Shown: piece by piece, positions 17,602-26,102 of the stretch
Position numbering within the stretch: position 1 is the first letter of the stretch
How the letters are laid out: each line of letters begins with the position of its first letter
Assembly: GCA_964511875.1 (NCBI GenBank)
Contig: CAZEHS010000004.1
Coordinates: forward strand, 19,456-83,455
Direction: 5' to 3'
Length of the DNA stretch: 64,000 nucleotides
Source of the DNA: CAZEHS01 sp964511875
GTDB taxonomy: Bacteria > Bacillota > Clostridia > Peptostreptococcales > Acidaminobacteraceae
Program-made: the position numbers and the translations under genes
Notes under the pieces: generated by a model
Seen by the model: only the letters and a program-made list of their open reading frames with translations
Told to the model about the DNA's origin: nothing
Database searches by the model: none

Positions 17602-17784
17602 TTACAGACACATATCGGTGTTCTTTAGACAGGTGACGATGGAAATCCACTCCATATCATGGTCATCATAGATGCGAATGCCTGCCGAGGTACGCATGAT
17701 TGGCGGCAAAATCTGTTATTTCTCGTAAAAACGGAGTGTGGATGGGGGAAGCCCGGTAAGTTCAGAAACTTTCTTAATAGAATA
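17602..17784 (-). pseudogene. MerR-family regulator remnant with in-frame stop
   Basis: Minus-strand reading gives YSIKKVSELTGLPPSTLRFY then EK, a stop (TAA at 17716-17718), then QILPPIMRTSAGIRIYDDHD and further MerR-like sequence until a second stop. This is the N-terminal winged-helix DNA-binding domain of a MerR/TipA-type regulator with a nonsense codon where the family usually has a Glu or Gln codon. No start codon remains, and the effector domain is missing. Confidence 0.75.
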
Positions 17785-17814
17785 ATGATATCATACACAT
17801 CATAATAATAACGA

Positions 17815-17845
17815 TTGACTTAAACTCAACTTTAAGCTTTATGAT
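17815..17845 (+). promoter_or_regulatory. MerR-type promoter with 19-bp spacer
   Basis: TTGACT (17815-17820) and TATGAT (17840-17845) are separated by 19 bp, the over-long spacing diagnostic of MerR-controlled promoters. Inside lies the dyad CTTAAACTCAACTTTAAG (17819-17836). It diverges from the MerR remnant as is usual for autoregulated pairs. What remains downstream is only a 14-codon frame. Confidence 0.7.
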
Positions 17846-17883
17846 GTGATTATACAATGCAATTTTCAAGGGAGAGATAATAA

Positions 17884-17928
17884 ATGGCTAAGCAATTTGA
17901 ACAAGATATTATAAACACAGATAGTTGA
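17884..17928 (+). pseudogene. Stub of a MerR-controlled gene (14 codons)
   Basis: ATG 17884 lies behind GGGAGAG, at the right distance from the MerR-type promoter, and reads MAKQFEQDIINTDS before TGA. This looks like the first codons of a gene whose remainder is lost. It is too short to assign. No coding continuation was recognised up to 18107. Confidence 0.45.
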
Positions 17929-18116
17929 GAATGTAAAAATCATTTAAAAGATCTGATTTACATTGTAATAAACTTAAGCCATCGTCTGGAATGCCTCTTT
18001 AAGACTCGGAATCTGTCTATAAGTGATAAAATCGAAATTATTGTATTTGTCAGGTAACTGTGGTAGTATTCCAATGAAAATGTGTATAATGATATATAAC
18101 GATTGAGGTGGTGCGT

Positions 18117-18839
18117 ATGCTAAGTCACAATGATATGATGCCCTTGTACCAACAGATAAAGGAACGAATCAAGGAATCAATCCTCAAAGAGGAGCTGAAG
18201 CCGGGCGAGAAGATCCAGACTGAGCTAGAACTGATTTCGAAATATGGCGTCAGCCGGATCACTGTCAGGAATGCTATTTCGGATCTAGTCGAAGAAGGTT
18301 ATCTGATCAAGAAGCAGGGCAAAGGCACATTTGTAAACAAGCGGAAAATGGAAAGAGAGATCATCACTTTTCTCAGCTTCACAATGGCTTGTAAGGCCAA
18401 AGGCGTAAAACCCAGCAGCAAATTGATCAAAAGAGATATCATCGAACCAACCAGCGAGGATTTGGAGGAATTGGAGCTCGTCGATGAAGATAAGGTCATT
18501 CATATCCAAAGAATCCGCTATGCGGACGATGAGCCCATCATGATTGAGAACAACTACTTTTCGTATGAAAAGTATAAATTTCTGATGGAGGAAAATCTGG
18601 AATCCTCACTTTATGAGATTCTCTCAAAGAAATACGACATCAACCCTTGCAAATCAAGAAGCACCATTGAAATTGCCAAGGCCGGGGATGAAGAAGTGGC
18701 CCATCTGAAAATCACCAAAGGCTCTCCGCTTTTCAACATTACTGCAACGGCCTATGACGTTGACAACCATCCTGTCCATCGGTCAGAGCAGATTATCGTG
18801 GGGGAGAAGTTCAAACTCTCCTATACCAATGGATTTTAA
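18117..18839 (+). CDS. GntR-family (HutC/FarR type) transcriptional regulator
   Basis: Regulator of 240 residues: an N-terminal winged helix (residues about 7-70, with YGVSRITVRNAISDLVEEG as recognition region) followed by a UTRA effector-binding domain. ATG 18117 has GAGGTG at the correct distance and is preferred to GTG 18108. A TATAAT box lies at 18085-18090. The gene precedes the SIS/kinase/ABC operon on the same strand, whose promoter carries a perfect palindrome at 19007-19024. A related half-site (ATATAACG) lies just before its own start, suggesting autoregulation. The likely effector is a phosphorylated sugar-amine, by analogy with FrlR. Confidence 0.88.
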   Translation: MLSHNDMMPLYQQIKERIKESILKEELKPGEKIQTELELISKYGVSRITVRNAISDLVEEGYLIKKQGKGTFVNKRKMEREIITFLSFTMACKAKGVKPSSKLIKRDIIEPTSEDLEELELVDEDKVIHIQRIRYADDEPIMIENNYFSYEKYKFLMEENLESSLYEILSKKYDINPCKSRSTIEIAKAGDEEVAHLKITKGSPLFNITATAYDVDNHPVHRSEQIIVGEKFKLSYTNGF

Positions 18840-18973
18840 ACAAGCTTTACCTGATTTCAGCATCAAGCCCTATGCGCGGAGAATATGACTCCCTGCATGG
18901 GGCTTTTTAGCAACCCGAGATATTTGAAATCGAGAAAATCATCGGATCGGACTATTATTTTTAGATTTGTATA

Positions 18974-19024
18974 TTTACATTTATACAGGACCATGCTACT
19001 ATGATGTCATATAACGTTATATGA
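18974..19024 (+). promoter_or_regulatory. Promoter and GntR operator of the sugar-amine operon
   Basis: TTTACA (18974-18979) and TACTAT (18997-19002) are 17 bp apart, a good sigma-A promoter. Directly behind the -10 box lies the perfect 18-bp palindrome TCATATAACGTTATATGA (19007-19024). A repressor bound there would cover the transcription start. The first gene starts at 19068. Confidence 0.75.
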
Positions 19025-19067
19025 TGTATTTAGGGCATTGAAAATCATGTATCCAAGGAGAACTTAA

Positions 19068-20042
19068 ATGACTGAGAAGGAAATTGTAAAGAGTATCGTA
19101 TCACGCACGGAGAACAAAGGAGGCGTCAAACAGGTCTATCTGATTGCCTGTGGAGGTTCCTTTGCGAGCTATTATCCTGCAAAGTACTTCCTACAAAGCG
19201 AAGCCACGGCGCTAAAAGTGGAACATTACAGCAGCAATGAATTCGTGCATGCGGCCCCGAAAGCACTCGGAGAGAATTCTATAGTAATCCTTACATCCCA
19301 TGCTGGAAATACACCGGAGACGGTTGCAGCAGCAGAGATGGCTCAAGGAAAAGGCGCTGCAACTATTTGTCTGACTTTCACAGAAGATTCCCCACTGACT
19401 AAGTTTGGAGACTATAATATTACTTATGAGTTTGGGAACAACTCGGATGTTATGAACCAGAAGACAGCGATTCCATTAGCCTTGGCAGTTGAAATCCTGA
19501 ACCAGGTAGAAGGATATGCCCATTACGAGAAGGCACTGGATGGCTTTGGTAAAATCCAGAATATCACGAAAAATGCAAAATCCTTGATTGAAGACAGAGC
19601 TGTGAAATTCGGAAAAGCATTTAAAGATGAAAAACTGATTTACGTTATGGGCAGCGGCGCCAGCTATGGCGAGGTTTATGCATTCTCGATCTGTATCCTA
19701 TTGGAAATGCAGTGGGTCAATTCCGCAGCGATCCACTCGGGGGAATATTTCCATGGCCCCTTCGAAATCACTGACAGAGAGACTCCCTTCCTGATGCTGA
19801 TGAGCGAGGGCAGGACACGGCCTCTGGATGAAAGAGCGCTGAGCTTTCTTTCTAAATATGGCGAAAAAATGGAATTACTGGATGCAAAGGAGTATGGTCT
19901 GGATCAGATTGATGCAGCCGTTGTCGACTTCTTTAATCCGCTTGTTTTCGTGAATGTCATGCGTGTGTATGCCGAACAGCTTGCTGAAGCCCGGAACCAT
20001 CCGCTTTCAGAGCGACGGTATATGTGGAAGTTCGAATATTAA
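19068..20042 (+). CDS. SIS-domain sugar-amine phosphate deglycase (FrlB/GfrF-like)
   Basis: Two SIS (sugar isomerase) domains in 324 residues, with the phosphosugar motif ACGGSFASYYPAKYFL near the N-terminus and TSHAGNTPETVAAAEMA as the serine/threonine-rich phosphate loop. The family includes fructoselysine-6-phosphate deglycase, which splits a phosphorylated Amadori compound into glucose 6-phosphate and an amine. It lacks the glutaminase domain of GlmS. The following PfkB kinase would provide the 6-phosphate. ATG 19068 follows AAGGAG. The amine part of the substrate (lysine, asparagine or other) is not readable from sequence. Confidence 0.8.
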   Translation: MTEKEIVKSIVSRTENKGGVKQVYLIACGGSFASYYPAKYFLQSEATALKVEHYSSNEFVHAAPKALGENSIVILTSHAGNTPETVAAAEMAQGKGAATICLTFTEDSPLTKFGDYNITYEFGNNSDVMNQKTAIPLALAVEILNQVEGYAHYEKALDGFGKIQNITKNAKSLIEDRAVKFGKAFKDEKLIYVMGSGASYGEVYAFSICILLEMQWVNSAAIHSGEYFHGPFEITDRETPFLMLMSEGRTRPLDERALSFLSKYGEKMELLDAKEYGLDQIDAAVVDFFNPLVFVNVMRVYAEQLAEARNHPLSERRYMWKFEY

Positions 20043-20084
20043 GAGGTCGACCGGATTAGGTGGATCTGAATATCAGGTGGGATT

Positions 20085-20927
20085 ATGATCAGAGCAATCG
20101 GAATAGGCGACAACGTCGTGGACAAGTACATCCATACCCGTATCATGTATCCAGGCGGGAATGCACTCAATTTCAGCGTGTATGCCAATATGCTGGGGTA
20201 TCAAACGGCCTATCTAGGCACTCTCGGAAGTGACACAGCAGCAGCACACATTGAAAAAGTATTGACGGAACTTAATGTGGATATCTCACGCTGTAGGCAT
20301 GTGGAAGGCGAGAACGGGTTTGCAAGAGTTAGCCTTGTAGATGGGGACCGGGTATTCCTCAAAGGTAATCAAGGCGGGGTCCAAAAAGAGCATCCGATTG
20401 TCCTCAGCGAAGACGACATGACGTATATCAAGAGTTTCGATATTGTACACACCAGCTGTTACAGCTATAACATGGAAAACGAAATTGTTAGGTTTAAAGA
20501 GGCTGGGATATCAGTTTCATATGATTTTTCCAATCATTTTAATGAAACGTTGATGGAGAAAGTATGCCCACATGTGGATTTCAGTTGTTTCTCCTGTAGT
20601 CACCTGAATGATCAGGAAATCAGAGAATTGCTGCTTCATGCCCATTTGCTTGGTGGCGGTATTGCTTTAGGAACTGCAGGTTCCAGAGGTGCCATTCTAT
20701 ACGACGGCGCAGACTACTATCATCAAAGTCCTGACACAGTTCAGGCAATCGATACATTGGGCGCAGGGGATTCCTTCATAACGGCATTTGTTTTGAACTA
20801 TATCGTCCAGTCCAGAAAGAGTGAAGGAAAAGCAGAGGTCATCGTGGAAAGCCTGAAAAGGGGCGCTGCTTTTGCGGCCCAGAATTGCATGGTATGTGGT
20901 GCGTTTGGATACGGACTAAACTATTAG
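20085..20927 (+). CDS. PfkB-family sugar kinase (FrlD-like)
   Basis: Ribokinase/PfkB family ATP-dependent kinase of 280 residues. The N-terminal GIGDNVVDKYIH and GGNALNFSVYANMLG motifs and the C-terminal signature DTLGAGDSFITAFVLN with the catalytic Asp are visible. Length and the GIGDNVVD start are characteristic of fructoselysine 6-kinase-type members. It would phosphorylate the imported sugar-amine before cleavage by one of the two SIS proteins. ATG 20085 follows AGGTGGG. Confidence 0.85.
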   Translation: MIRAIGIGDNVVDKYIHTRIMYPGGNALNFSVYANMLGYQTAYLGTLGSDTAAAHIEKVLTELNVDISRCRHVEGENGFARVSLVDGDRVFLKGNQGGVQKEHPIVLSEDDMTYIKSFDIVHTSCYSYNMENEIVRFKEAGISVSYDFSNHFNETLMEKVCPHVDFSCFSCSHLNDQEIRELLLHAHLLGGGIALGTAGSRGAILYDGADYYHQSPDTVQAIDTLGAGDSFITAFVLNYIVQSRKSEGKAEVIVESLKRGAAFAAQNCMVCGAFGYGLNY

Positions 20928-20940
20928 AAGGGGTGGACAC

Positions 20941-22242
20941 ATGAAAAATCGAAATGGATTGATGATTCTTCTAGCAGTATGTGTTACTTTCGTAATGTTA
21001 TTCTCGGGATGCTCCGCAAAAGCAGCGGAACCTGCTGTAAAGGACGATGGTCAGGTTACAATAAAATTTCTGCATCGCTGGCCGATGGAGCCAAATAAAA
21101 GCTTCCTCGATAAAGTAGTAGCGGATTTTGAGACTGCGAATCCAAATATCAAGATAGACATGCAGTCAATTGCGAATGATCCATACAAAGAAAAAATCAA
21201 AATCATCTTAGGTACAGAAGAAGCACCCGACGTTTTCTTCACATGGAGTGGGGAGTTCATGTATCGATTCGTACGAGAGAACAAAATCTTCGATCTTACC
21301 CAAGCGCTCAACACAGATGGGTGGAAAGATTCTTTGATGGAAGCTCAGGTGAAACCCTTCACACTGGATGATAAGACCTATGGGATTCCCTATCGAGTTG
21401 AGGGAAAGGTGTTCTTCTATAACACGAAAATCTTCAATGATAATGGACTTCAGGTGCCCAAAACCTGGGATGAGTTCCTGACAGTCTGCAAAACGCTGAA
21501 GAGCAAAGGCATTACTCCCATTGCATATGGAAATCAGGCCCCATGGGCAAGTGCACACTATATTGGCACATTGAACCAAAAGGTAGTGGCAGAAGACGTG
21601 CGGATTAAGGACTACAATGCGAAGACCGGGGAATTCACCGATCCTGGATACTTGGAAGCGCTCAAGAAATATCAGGAACTGATTCCTTATTTCAACGCGA
21701 ATTCGAATGCACTTTCACACCAACAGGCAAGACAGACCTGGATCAATGGCGATGCGGCCATGATGTATCTGGAAACCGCAGAAATTGGCGAAGTTCAAGA
21801 TATCCAAGCGGCAGATTTTCAGTGGGACATGTTTAAATTTCCAGATATTACAGATGGCAAAGGGGATCAGAACAAGTTGACAGGTGCACCCGAAGGCTTC
21901 GTGATCTCTGCGAACACGAAGCATCCGGAGGAAGCCATCGCATTTCTGAAGTATCTCACAGGTGAAGAAGTGGGATTGCAGGAGGTCAAGGCTACTGGAA
22001 TCATAAACGGTATTAAAGGCCTATACAACACATCAAATGCGGATGAAAAGGTCGTTAAGGCCTCGGATCTCATTAATGAAGCTTCTGATATCGTGTACTG
22101 GTTGGATACTGACATAGATGCCAAACTCGTGAACGTTTACCTGGCAGAAACACAAAGTCTTACCAATAACGAAACGACTCCGGAAGCGATGATGGAGGCC
22201 ATCAAAAAGACTGCCCAGGAAGTCAGGAATACAGCGCAATAA
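20941..22242 (+). CDS. ABC transporter substrate-binding lipoprotein (CUT1 type)
   Basis: Extracellular solute receptor of 433 residues with a signal peptide ending in the lipobox FSGC (Cys 24). The mature part reads as a family 1 binding protein (maltose/oligosaccharide type), for example FLHRWPMEPNKSFLDKVVADF and YGIPYRVEGKVFFYNTKIF. It starts 13 bp behind the kinase. A hairpin at 22256-22283 just after its stop may stabilise its mRNA, which would give more binding protein than permease. Confidence 0.9.
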   Translation: MKNRNGLMILLAVCVTFVMLFSGCSAKAAEPAVKDDGQVTIKFLHRWPMEPNKSFLDKVVADFETANPNIKIDMQSIANDPYKEKIKIILGTEEAPDVFFTWSGEFMYRFVRENKIFDLTQALNTDGWKDSLMEAQVKPFTLDDKTYGIPYRVEGKVFFYNTKIFNDNGLQVPKTWDEFLTVCKTLKSKGITPIAYGNQAPWASAHYIGTLNQKVVAEDVRIKDYNAKTGEFTDPGYLEALKKYQELIPYFNANSNALSHQQARQTWINGDAAMMYLETAEIGEVQDIQAADFQWDMFKFPDITDGKGDQNKLTGAPEGFVISANTKHPEEAIAFLKYLTGEEVGLQEVKATGIINGIKGLYNTSNADEKVVKASDLINEASDIVYWLDTDIDAKLVNVYLAETQSLTNNETTPEAMMEAIKKTAQEVRNTAQ

Positions 22243-22255
22243 CAGAAGGTCCCGT

Positions 22256-22283
22256 GAGGCAGCGGTTTTCCAGCCGCTGCCTC
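22256..22283 (+). terminator. Intra-operon hairpin after binding-protein gene
   Basis: GAGGCAGCGG and CCGCTGCCTC form a perfect 10-bp stem with an 8-base loop and no long T-run. Its position between binding protein and permease is typical of mRNA-stabilising or partially attenuating hairpins in ABC operons. Confidence 0.6.
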
Positions 22284-22312
22284 AAATTTAAAAACAGGAA
22301 GATGGGAGTAAG

Positions 22313-23188
22313 ATGAGAGAGAACAAGATAGCACCCTATGCGTACATTTTCCCTGCATTGCTATTGATCATCGTATTTGTATATATCCCAATCGTACAGA
22401 ATTTCTATTTCAGTTTTTTCGAAATGAGTTCGTATTCAACGACTAGTACCTTTGTTGGATTTGAGAACTACATCAAAATCTTCAGTGACGATATTTTCTA
22501 TACAGCCCTTAGGAACAACATTCTTTATGCCGTTATCTCCCTGGTTTTCCAGGTGGGACTGGGACTGTTCCTGGCGATTCTTTTAGAAAGCAAGTATGTA
22601 TCCCCGAAGTTGCAGGCATTTTTCAGAAGCATTTACTTTGTGCCATCAGTGATCTCCATTACCGTTGTCGCACTGCTGTTTCAATTCATCTATAATCCGG
22701 AAATGGGCATCTTGAATGGCATTCTCAATGCCATCGGTCTTGGAAGCTTGACACATGCTTGGCTTGGCGAATCAAAGACTGCAATATTCAGCATCATCGC
22801 AATGAGTCAGTGGCAATATGTCGGATATATCATGATGCTGTTCATCGTAGCGATTCAGAAGATCCCAGAGGAACTATACGAGGCAGCAGAGATAGATGGT
22901 GCTACTGGGCTTCAGAAAGCACTGCTGATTACAGTACCATTGGTTCGCGACATGTCGCTGGTGACATCGGTCATTACGATCATTGGGGCGTTCAAAGTAT
23001 TTGCAGAGGTGTATGTCATGACGTCTGGAGGGCCAGGCACTTCATCCCATGTCTTAGGCACCTATCTGTACAGATCAGCCTTCATCAACGATGAGATGGG
23101 CTATGCCTCGGCAATCGGAGTGATCATTTTCATAATCACGATTTCGCTTTCGATTCTACAGACCAGACTATCAAGAGGTAGTGAGTAA
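22313..23188 (+). CDS. ABC transporter permease (MalF-like)
   Basis: Inner-membrane permease of 291 residues with about six spans and the EAA loop EELYEAAEIDGATGLQKALL that contacts the ATPase. It pairs with the next gene to form the CUT1 channel. No ATPase is encoded in this operon, so the complex must borrow a shared MsmK-like ATPase, as many Firmicute CUT1 systems do. Confidence 0.92.
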   Translation: MRENKIAPYAYIFPALLLIIVFVYIPIVQNFYFSFFEMSSYSTTSTFVGFENYIKIFSDDIFYTALRNNILYAVISLVFQVGLGLFLAILLESKYVSPKLQAFFRSIYFVPSVISITVVALLFQFIYNPEMGILNGILNAIGLGSLTHAWLGESKTAIFSIIAMSQWQYVGYIMMLFIVAIQKIPEELYEAAEIDGATGLQKALLITVPLVRDMSLVTSVITIIGAFKVFAEVYVMTSGGPGTSSHVLGTYLYRSAFINDEMGYASAIGVIIFIITISLSILQTRLSRGSE

Positions 23189-23206
23189 AGGAGTGGCAAC
23201 CGGCTG

Positions 23207-24040
23207 ATGAAAGACTCAAAAAAACTCTCGGTATCAAAGATTACCATCAACACCCTGTTGGTTTTTCTTACGGCAGTCGTGGTCTATCCACTCTATTGGA
23301 CGGTCATAAATTCCTTGAAAACTACTGGGGAGCTGTTCACGAATTCCTTCAATTTTCCGCACACACTGCACTTCGAGAATTACAAAGCCGCATGGGACTT
23401 GGGATTATCCCAGTATTTCCTGAATAGTATCTATGTTAGCGTCGTATCGATCTTTCTGACCGTTTTCCTTGGGGCATTATGTGCATATGGGCTGACTCGC
23501 TTCAATATCAAGGGACAGAATGCTTTGTTCATTGTAATCCTGGGTGGACTGATGCTGTCGCCGGAAGTGGCCTTAGTGTCGCTCTATAAGATTCTGCAGG
23601 CACTGCATATCTATAACACGCGACTTGCCATGATCATTCCGTATATTGCTTTCAAGCTGCCTTTTGCAGTTTTCCTGATCCGGTCCTATTTTCTGACCTT
23701 CCCAAGAGAGATTGAGGAAGCCGCAATCATAGACGGCTGCAACAGTTTTCAGATTTTCTACAAGATCATCGTGCCGATCAGTCTGCCGATTTTTGCTGCA
23801 ACGGCCATCATGGATGCTATCTTTGTCTGGAACGAGTTCCTATTTGCCTTGGTATTCGTGGAAAACAAAGACATTGTAACAATCCCTGTCGGGCTCATGG
23901 CATTCAGGGATGCGCTCAATACGGACTGGACAGTCCTGTTGGCAGGCATCATCATCTCTTCTCTGCCAATGGTGATTTTGTTCCTGTTCATGCAGAAATA
24001 TTTTGTGAAAGGGCTGGCATCAGGATCAGTCAAAGGGTAA
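23207..24040 (+). CDS. ABC transporter permease (MalG-like)
   Basis: Second permease of 277 residues, six spans, with the EAA loop EIEEAAIIDGCNSFQIFYKI and the MalG-type end. It starts 18 bp behind its partner. Together with the binding protein it imports the sugar-amine or glycoside processed by the operon. Confidence 0.92.
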   Translation: MKDSKKLSVSKITINTLLVFLTAVVVYPLYWTVINSLKTTGELFTNSFNFPHTLHFENYKAAWDLGLSQYFLNSIYVSVVSIFLTVFLGALCAYGLTRFNIKGQNALFIVILGGLMLSPEVALVSLYKILQALHIYNTRLAMIIPYIAFKLPFAVFLIRSYFLTFPREIEEAAIIDGCNSFQIFYKIIVPISLPIFAATAIMDAIFVWNEFLFALVFVENKDIVTIPVGLMAFRDALNTDWTVLLAGIIISSLPMVILFLFMQKYFVKGLASGSVKG

Positions 24041-24067
24041 TTCTAATCATGCTGAGGAGATAGGATC

Positions 24068-25060
24068 ATGTTGAATTTTAACGAAGAAAAATTTCTAATG
24101 GAAGAAAACGGCGCCCTCTCATTGCGACGTGACATTGAGATAATTGTTGACGGAATCTGTAGGAGGGGCTACAAAAATCTATTTTTAATGGGCATCGGGG
24201 GCACTATCGCATTTGCGGACCAAATGGCGAGCATTCTGAAGTCCAGGTCGACAATCGATGTCTATGTTGAAAATGCTGCAGAATTCACGACTCTTGGAAA
24301 CCGTCATTTTTCAAAGGATTCGGTCGTGATTGTGGATTCTGTTTCTGGAGACACGCAGGAGATTCTTGAAGCACTGAAACTGGCTAAAGCAGTAGGGGCA
24401 ACAGTCATCGGTTTTATTGAAAAGGAAGACTCACCTCTGGCAAAATTGACAGACCATCTGATATCCTATGAAGGCGGCGTGCTATATAAATTCTATGCGA
24501 CGATTCTGCGGTTCATGTATAACGCAGGGGAGTTCACAGAGTACGACCGCTTTTTCGAAGAACTGAAAAACATGCCACTGGCACTGCTGGAAGTGAAAAG
24601 GGATGCGGAACCAGATGCGGAACGGTTTGCCGATGCGTACAAGGACGAAGCCATGCAGTATCTGGTCGGTTCCGGCAATTTGTGGGGCGCGACGTATTCC
24701 TATGCCATGTGTGTGATGGAAGAGATGCAGTGGATGCGCACGAAATCGATTCATGCTGCGGAATTCTTCCATGGCACTCTGGAGGTCGTCGACCGTAATA
24801 CCAGTGTCATCCTGTTCAAAGGGGAGGATGACACACGTCCGCTGATGGATCGTGTCGAAAAGTTTGTGAACCGGATTTCCGGGAAAGTCACGGTTTTTGA
24901 TACGAAATCATACCCGCTGAACGGAATCAGCGAATGCTTCAGAGGACTGGCTTCGCCGTTTGTCATGAGAGCCATCACTGAAAGAATCAGTAAGCACCTT
25001 GAAGAGAAACGGAAACATCCACTGGAGATCCGTCGATATTACCGTCAGCTCAACTATTGA
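24068..25060 (+). CDS. Second SIS-domain deglycase-like protein
   Basis: Another double SIS protein, 330 residues, related to but clearly different from the one at 19068. It has GIGGTIAFADQMAS as the first sugar-phosphate loop, DSVSGDTQEILEALKLAKA as the second, and the shared ending KHPLEIRRYYRQLNY. Two paralogous deglycases in one operon recall the GfrE/GfrF pair of Salmonella, where one splits glucoselysine 6-phosphate and the other fructoselysine 6-phosphate. The two may equally form a hetero-oligomer or one may be an isomerase. Confidence 0.78.
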   Translation: MLNFNEEKFLMEENGALSLRRDIEIIVDGICRRGYKNLFLMGIGGTIAFADQMASILKSRSTIDVYVENAAEFTTLGNRHFSKDSVVIVDSVSGDTQEILEALKLAKAVGATVIGFIEKEDSPLAKLTDHLISYEGGVLYKFYATILRFMYNAGEFTEYDRFFEELKNMPLALLEVKRDAEPDAERFADAYKDEAMQYLVGSGNLWGATYSYAMCVMEEMQWMRTKSIHAAEFFHGTLEVVDRNTSVILFKGEDDTRPLMDRVEKFVNRISGKVTVFDTKSYPLNGISECFRGLASPFVMRAITERISKHLEEKRKHPLEIRRYYRQLNY

Positions 25061-25086
25061 CGTACTGAGACCAGAGGATGTGTGAA

Positions 25087-25761
25087 ATGAATATTAACGG
25101 TATGGAAAATATTTCGTTGGTGATATTTGATATGGATGGGTTGATGTTCGACACAGAGCGACTTTCCTTGAGTGCCTGGATCCGTGCGGGGATGGTATTT
25201 GGTTATCAGATTGACACATCAGTGATCATGAAGGGTATTGGAATGAATGCAAAGGGTTCTGAGCGCATATTCAAGGAACACTTTGGGGAGGCATTCCCAT
25301 TGGAGCGCATCCGGATGTTGAAATCTGATTATGTTTCAGAGGAAATCGAGTTGAACGGTGTTCCTGTGAAGTCCGGCCTCTATGAATTGCTTACGTACTT
25401 GGAAGATCATGAGTTCAAAAAAGCTGTAGCCACTTCAACATCAAGGGCTATGGCAGAGCGCTTGCTGGAATCTGCCGGAATTCTCGATCGTTTCGATGTC
25501 ATTGTATGTGGAGATGAAGTATCTGAAGGCAAGCCGGATCCGGAAATATTCAGAACTGCAGCGAGAAAGTCTTGGTGCAAACCTGAGGCCTGCATCGTTT
25601 TGGAGGACTCTGCTAATGGCATCCTGGCCGCATCCAGGGCGAAGATGATTCCTTTCCTGGTTCCGGATCTGAAGAAACCCTCTAATGAAATTCAGAAACT
25701 TGCATATAATACATTTGAATCCCTAAATGAAGTAAAAGCTTACCTATGTGACTGTTTATAG
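25087..25761 (+). CDS. HAD-superfamily phosphatase / beta-phosphoglucomutase-like
   Basis: HAD hydrolase of about 224 residues with all four motifs: FDMDGLMFDTE (nucleophile Asp), the ATSTS threonine/serine motif, the Lys of SEGKPDPEIF, and VLEDSANGI. It has the helical cap of the PGM-type subclass. The start is uncertain between ATG 25078, 25087 and 25102; 25087 has AGAGG at acceptable spacing. As last gene of the operon it may dephosphorylate or isomerise a sugar phosphate formed in the pathway. Confidence 0.85.
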   Translation: MNINGMENISLVIFDMDGLMFDTERLSLSAWIRAGMVFGYQIDTSVIMKGIGMNAKGSERIFKEHFGEAFPLERIRMLKSDYVSEEIELNGVPVKSGLYELLTYLEDHEFKKAVATSTSRAMAERLLESAGILDRFDVIVCGDEVSEGKPDPEIFRTAARKSWCKPEACIVLEDSANGILAASRAKMIPFLVPDLKKPSNEIQKLAYNTFESLNEVKAYLCDCL

Positions 25762-25790
25762 TATCCCTTGCCCCCCATTTTTCTATTTAA

Positions 25791-25845
25791 TTAAGGAGCT
25801 GTCCTCAAAAACCGATTTGCACTGGTTTTGAGGACAGCTCCTTAA
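25791..25845 (+). terminator. Terminator of the sugar-amine operon
   Basis: A near-perfect 22-bp inverted repeat, TTAAGGAGCTGTCCTCAAAA and its complement, encloses a 10-base loop. It lies 30 bp behind the HAD stop and is AT-rich on both flanks, so it could work in both directions. The rest of the gap to 26047 shows no recognised gene. Confidence 0.8.
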
Positions 25846-26047
25846 ATTATTTATACTTTAGAAAGAAATTATGGGTATCTAGTAGGTTGGTAAACTAGGT
25901 ACTATCCCAGCCCAAATCAATTATATGAATTTCATGGAGTGCTGATGCCACATTCGTTCCAAGCTGTAAGCTGTACTTGCAATTATTGCAGCCCTGATTT
26001 TCTCTCTATCATGAAAATGCTATACTGAAAAGGTAATGATCAACAGA

Positions 26048-26083
26048 AACAAACGCCTCTAGCAACTGCTGGCGGCGTTTGTT
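26048..26083 (-). terminator. Terminator of HD-GYP gene
   Basis: AACAAACGCC pairs with GGCGTTTGTT; on the minus strand it is followed by TCTGTT and lies 20 bp behind the HD-GYP stop. The same hairpin core, AACGCCTCTAGCAACTGCTG, recurs at 63921-63940 next to a tRNA-like remnant. Confidence 0.7.
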
Positions 26084-26102
26084 CTATTAATAAACTGGAT
26101 AT

